DNA from: Candidatus Accumulibacter sp. UBA704
Lineage (GTDB): Bacteria; Pseudomonadota; Gammaproteobacteria; Burkholderiales; Rhodocyclaceae
Reading direction: 5' to 3'
Assembly (NCBI GenBank): GCA_002304785.1
Contig: DBMG01000065.1
Span: 1 to 15,917, forward strand
Length of the DNA stretch: 15,917 nucleotides
Shown: positions 12,748 to 15,917 of the stretch, in pieces
Layout of the letters: each line of letters starts with the position of its first letter
Position numbering within the stretch: the stretch's first letter is position 1
Program-made: the position numbers and the translations under genes
Notes under the pieces: generated by a model
The model's database searches: none
Seen by the model: the letters and a program-made list of their open reading frames with translations, nothing else
Told to the model about the DNA's origin: nothing

Positions 12748-14241
12748 CTAGAACGCAATGGAATTCGTCAGGCTCGTAGCACAGAGCATCATCAAGCCGT
12801 TCGGGAATATGCCGATCAGAGCGACGGCGAGGCCGTTGGCGGACATGAGCAGCTTTACGTCCATTGAAGCCTTGATCGGCACAGCGTTGGCCGGAGCATC
12901 GAAATACATGACCTTGACCACGCGCAAATAGTAGTAGGCGCCAACCAGGGAAAAGAACACGGCAGCCAGGGCCAGCCACAGGTGTCCTGCAGCGACAACG
13001 GCCTGGAGCACCGAGAATTTGGCGAAGAAGCCGACAAAGAAGGGGATCCCAGCCATCGAGAACATCATCATCATCATGATTGCCGCATACCAGGAGTTGC
13101 GCTTGTTCAGGCCGGCAAAGTCGCTGATTTCATCGGATTCGAATCCCGCCCGGGAAAGAAGCAGAATCGTTCCGAACGCCCCCAAGCTGGTCAGCACATA
13201 GGTGACGACATAAAACATCGACGAACTGTAGGCGTTGAAGATGAACCTCACATCGCCATCGATGACCCCGGTTGCCATGCCAAGCAGCATGAACCCCATG
13301 TGCGAAATCGCCGAATAGGCCAGCATGCGCTTGATGTTAGTCTGAGCAATGGCGGCGAAGTTGCCGACGGCCATCGACAACACCGAAAGAATGATCAGCA
13401 TCGCCTGCCAGTCGCGGGAGGCCACAATCAGGCCATTGACCAGAATGCGGATAACGATGGCGAACGCCGCAAGTTTCGGGGCACTGGCGATGAACAGCGT
13501 AACCGCCGTAGGAGCGCCATGATAGACGTCCGGAATCCACATGTGGAATGGCACGACCCCCAGCTTGAAGGCGATTCCGGCCATAAGAAACACCAGGCCG
13601 AAGGACAGGATGATGCCGTTCCCCTCCCCTCCAAACAGTCGGCCTGCCAAGGCGGCAATCTCGAGCGTTCCCGTTGCGCCATAGATCATCGACATGCCGT
13701 AGAGCAACAACCCAGACGCCAGGGCTCCGAGCACGAAATACTTCATCGAAGCTTCGGTTGCTGGAATCGAATCGCGATTCAATGCCACCATGGCATAAAG
13801 CGACAACGACAGGAGTTCGATCCCGATATAAACCGTCAGGAAATGGCTCGCCGAAATCATCACCATCATGCCGAGGGTTGCGAAAAGGCTCAGCACGTAA
13901 AACTCGCCCTTGGCCAGTTGCGGACGCTCGAGGACATACGCCCGCGAATAGAACAGGACCAAAATGACGCTTATGTAGACCATGAACTTCAACAGGTCCG
14001 CCATCAGATCGCTGACGAACATATTGCTGAAGGTATAGGAAACCTGCCCCGAACTCGTGGCTACCGTGACGACAGCAGATCCGAGCAGAGCAAGCTGGGT
14101 CAGCACATACGTTACGGTCCTTTTCCTGTCCTTGACGAAGAGGTCGACGATCAGGACAAGACAGGCCATGGCCAGCATGAAGATTTCTGCGCTGGCGATG
14201 CGCAAGTCAGGCACAACAAATTGCATTTCGGCAAGCGTCAT
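12748..14241 (-). CDS. nuoN: NADH-quinone oxidoreductase subunit N
   Basis: A multi-pass inner-membrane subunit of complex I, 497 residues from the chosen start, related to Mrp-type antiporters and part of the proton-pumping arm. Key charged residues for this family are visible: E142 (IELLSLSLYA), K226 (GIAFKLGVVPFHMWIPD) and K256 (IASAPKLAAF). Helices of about 20 hydrophobic residues recur throughout. The start is uncertain: TTG 14253, ATG 14241 and ATG 14226 are all in frame with no clear Shine-Dalgarno sequence. ATG 14241 lies 12 bases after nuoM; the later ATG begins MQFVVPDL, which resembles the family N-terminus. A run of five Met occurs where a CAT repeat (13063-13077) is read in reverse. 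It is the last nuo gene before the terminator. Confidence 0.95.
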   Translation of the reverse strand: MTLAEMQFVVPDLRIASAEIFMLAMACLVLIVDLFVKDRKRTVTYVLTQLALLGSAVVTVATSSGQVSYTFSNMFVSDLMADLLKFMVYISVILVLFYSRAYVLERPQLAKGEFYVLSLFATLGMMVMISASHFLTVYIGIELLSLSLYAMVALNRDSIPATEASMKYFVLGALASGLLLYGMSMIYGATGTLEIAALAGRLFGGEGNGIILSFGLVFLMAGIAFKLGVVPFHMWIPDVYHGAPTAVTLFIASAPKLAAFAIVIRILVNGLIVASRDWQAMLIILSVLSMAVGNFAAIAQTNIKRMLAYSAISHMGFMLLGMATGVIDGDVRFIFNAYSSSMFYVVTYVLTSLGAFGTILLLSRAGFESDEISDFAGLNKRNSWYAAIMMMMMFSMAGIPFFVGFFAKFSVLQAVVAAGHLWLALAAVFFSLVGAYYYLRVVKVMYFDAPANAVPIKASMDVKLLMSANGLAVALIGIFPNGLMMLCATSLTNSIAF

Positions 14242-14253
14242 AGCGAATACCAA

Positions 14254-15738
14254 TTATTGGATCTTGCTTACGGAGATGTGACGCAACAGCTCATCGACCG
14301 AGCTGTGCATGACTTCTGTAAATGGCTGAGGATAAAGTCCCATGCCCAGTGCGCCCAGGGCAAGCAGGGCCAGTACCAGAAATTCACGTGAGGTGATGTC
14401 GGTCAACTCTTCTACATGGTGATTTCCGACCGCTCCGAAGACCACCCGCTTGTACATCCAGAGCGTATAGGCGGCCCCCAGAATCATCGTCGAAGCGGCT
14501 GCAAACGCCACCCAGAAATTAAACTTGACGGAGGCGAGGATCACCATGAACTCGCCGACGAATCCGGAAGTGGCCGGCAAGCCAGCGTTGGCCATGGCAA
14601 AAAGCATGAAGAACGCAGCGAACTTGGGCATGGTGTTCACGACCCCGCCATAGTCAACGATCATTCGCGAGTGCACACGGTCATACATCACCCCGATGCA
14701 ATAGAACATCGCACCGGCGATGAATCCATGCGACACCATCTGCACCAGGGCGCCCTCCATGCCCAATGGACTGAAGATGAAGAAGCCGAGCGTCACAAAA
14801 CCCATATGTGCAATGGACGAATAGGCAACGAGCTTTTTCATGTCCTCCTGCACCAGGGCAACGAATCCGATATACACCACCGCGATCAGCGACAGCGCCA
14901 GGATCAGCCAGGAAAACTCGTGCGAAGCGTCTGGAGCGATCGGCAGCGAGAAGCGCAGGAAGCCGTAGGCGCCGAGTTTGAGCGCGATGGCGGCAAGGAC
15001 GATCGATCCTCCTGTCGGCGCCTCAACGTGAGCATCCGGCAACCAGGTATGAACCGGCCACATGGGAACCTTAACCGCAAACGCAGCCAGAAACGCCAGG
15101 AAGATCCATTTTTGCTGAACCATCGGAATCGGTATCTGGTGCCAGTCCTGAATGGCAAAACTCCCGCCGGAATAAAGGTAGAGGTAAATCAGTGCGATCA
15201 GGAAGAGCAGCGATCCCATCAGGGTAAACAGGAAGAACTTGAAAGCGGCATACACTCGCTTCGGGCCGCCCCATACACCGATAATGAGATACAGCGGAAT
15301 CAACGAAGCTTCAAAGAATATATAGAACAGCATCCCGTCGAGCGACGCAAAGATCCCGTTGAGCAAACCGGACATGATCAGGAAACCGGCGTTGTACTGC
15401 GCCACCTTGCTTTCGATGACCTTCCAGCCAGCGAGCACGACGATGATGGTGATGAAACTGTTCAGGATCACGAAAAGCATCGAGATTCCGTCGACACCCA
15501 GGTGATAGTTGATATTGAAACGACGGATCCACGGCAGCAATTCAACGAATTGCATTGCCGGTGTGGTCGTATCGAACCCGGAATAGAGCGGCAACGTAAC
15601 GAACAAGCCGACAATTGCGCCGATCAAAGCCAGCATGCGCGCCAGCGGTGAATTGCGATCCGTTCCGGTCAGCAGCACGACAAGGCCGGAGAAAATCGGC
15701 ACCCAGATGGCTAGCGAGAGAAGCGGCAATCCTGACAT
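14254..15738 (-). CDS. nuoM: NADH-quinone oxidoreductase subunit M
   Basis: A 494-residue inner-membrane antiporter-like subunit of complex I that contributes to proton translocation. It begins MSGLPLLSLAIWVPIFSGLV. GVDGISMLFV (81-90) and the conserved membrane Glu E143 (IFFEASLIPLYLI) correspond to E. coli NuoM E144. Lys residues K223 (AVKVPMWPVHTWLPDAHVEA) and K254 (IALKLGAYG) correspond to the half-channel lysines. ATG 15738-15736 is 23 bases after the nuoL stop, with GGGA just upstream. nuoN follows closely, giving the standard nuoL-nuoM-nuoN order and one polycistronic message. Base composition matches its neighbours. Confidence 0.97.
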   Translation of the reverse strand: MSGLPLLSLAIWVPIFSGLVVLLTGTDRNSPLARMLALIGAIVGLFVTLPLYSGFDTTTPAMQFVELLPWIRRFNINYHLGVDGISMLFVILNSFITIIVVLAGWKVIESKVAQYNAGFLIMSGLLNGIFASLDGMLFYIFFEASLIPLYLIIGVWGGPKRVYAAFKFFLFTLMGSLLFLIALIYLYLYSGGSFAIQDWHQIPIPMVQQKWIFLAFLAAFAVKVPMWPVHTWLPDAHVEAPTGGSIVLAAIALKLGAYGFLRFSLPIAPDASHEFSWLILALSLIAVVYIGFVALVQEDMKKLVAYSSIAHMGFVTLGFFIFSPLGMEGALVQMVSHGFIAGAMFYCIGVMYDRVHSRMIVDYGGVVNTMPKFAAFFMLFAMANAGLPATSGFVGEFMVILASVKFNFWVAFAAASTMILGAAYTLWMYKRVVFGAVGNHHVEELTDITSREFLVLALLALGALGMGLYPQPFTEVMHSSVDELLRHISVSKIQ

Positions 15739-15761
15739 AGTGGTCCCAGTCGTTATTCAGT

Positions 15762-15917
15762 TCAGGCGCGCAGGAGCCAGAAGGAGAGGAGCGCGCAAAC
15801 ACCAAAGATCATCGTAAAGGCATAGTGATAGATGTGGCCTGACTGGAACAGACGTACCAGCGTGGATATCAATCCCACCAACCGCACCGAACCGCCGACG
15901 ATCAAGCCATCGATCAC
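15762..15917 (-). CDS. nuoL: NADH-quinone oxidoreductase subunit L, C-terminal end only
   Basis: Only the last 51 codons and the stop (TGA 15764-15762) lie in the window; the gene continues beyond base 15917. The visible peptide reads VIDGLIVGGSVRLVGLISTL, then a VRLFQSGHIYHYAF segment and a final hydrophobic helix ending FWLLRA. This matches the NuoL C-terminus, where a conserved Asp-Gly and a Gln-(Thr/Ser)-Gly precede the last transmembrane helix. Position immediately upstream of nuoM supports the call. In complete NuoL, the C-terminal region includes the long lateral helix running along the membrane arm. Confidence 0.9.
   Translation of the reverse strand: MIDGLIVGGSVRLVGLISTLVRLFQSGHIYHYAFTMIFGVCALLSFWLLRA

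Noticed and set aside
12982..14391. Long plus-strand open frame (469 codons) opposite nuoN
   Set aside because: It mirrors nuoN: the product is an improbable His/Gln/Arg/Asp-rich chain expected from the complement of hydrophobic codons, with no family resemblance. nuoN is unmistakable on the other strand.
14416..15651. Long plus-strand open frame (411 codons) opposite nuoM
   Set aside because: Same antisense artefact as over nuoN; charged, repetitive composition, no ribosome binding site evidence, and nuoM conserved residues are intact on the minus strand.

Overview
This window is ordinary bacterial chromosome, GC-rich and densely coded. Gene content and order (thrS-infC-rpmI-rplT-pheS-pheT-ihfA-merR-tRNA-Pro, and a nuo complex I operon ending in nuoN followed by a NUDIX hydrolase) point to a betaproteobacterium, perhaps Rhodocyclales. 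The lineage is inferred from remembered gene order and protein character, not from a search. I see no transposase, integrase, CRISPR array, phage gene or toxin module, and no sign of a large undescribed system. What is interesting is small-scale: unusual starts, small ORFs, embedded promoters and terminators.

Layout. Bases 1-1029 (+) are the C-terminal part of a DUF1015 protein. It meets a convergent NAD(P)H-dependent FMN reductase (1099-1638, -) across a terminator hairpin. Bases 1639-2187 hold no recognisable family, but contain a 53-codon ORF with a good ribosome binding site and a dyad just before it. A strong promoter (2119-2146) then drives tRNA-Val(GAC), followed at once by a terminator and thrS. 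From 2318 to 9623 (+) runs the translation cluster: threonyl-tRNA synthetase, IF3 (AUC start), ribosomal proteins L35 and L20, both phenylalanyl-tRNA synthetase subunits, IHF alpha and a small MerR-type regulator. tRNA-Pro(GGG) follows at 9656-9732, then a bidirectional UUCG-loop terminator.

The rest is on the minus strand. Read 5' to 3' on that strand it is: the end of nuoL (15917-15762), nuoM, nuoN, a terminator, a NUDIX hydrolase of ADP-ribose pyrophosphatase type, then a separate sigma70-like promoter serving a 41-codon Cys-containing small ORF and a UvrD/Rep-like helicase that overlap by 13 bases. NuoL, M and N are the antiporter-like proton-pumping membrane subunits of NADH:quinone oxidoreductase, so this end belongs to respiratory energy conservation.

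The translation cluster appears to be regulated internally. A promoter-like sequence lies inside thrS ahead of infC and a weaker AT-rich one inside the end of pheT ahead of ihfA. A structured leader precedes rpmI, and intrinsic terminators sit directly against the starts of thrS and pheS. The same terminator-against-gene arrangement recurs ahead of the NUDIX gene.
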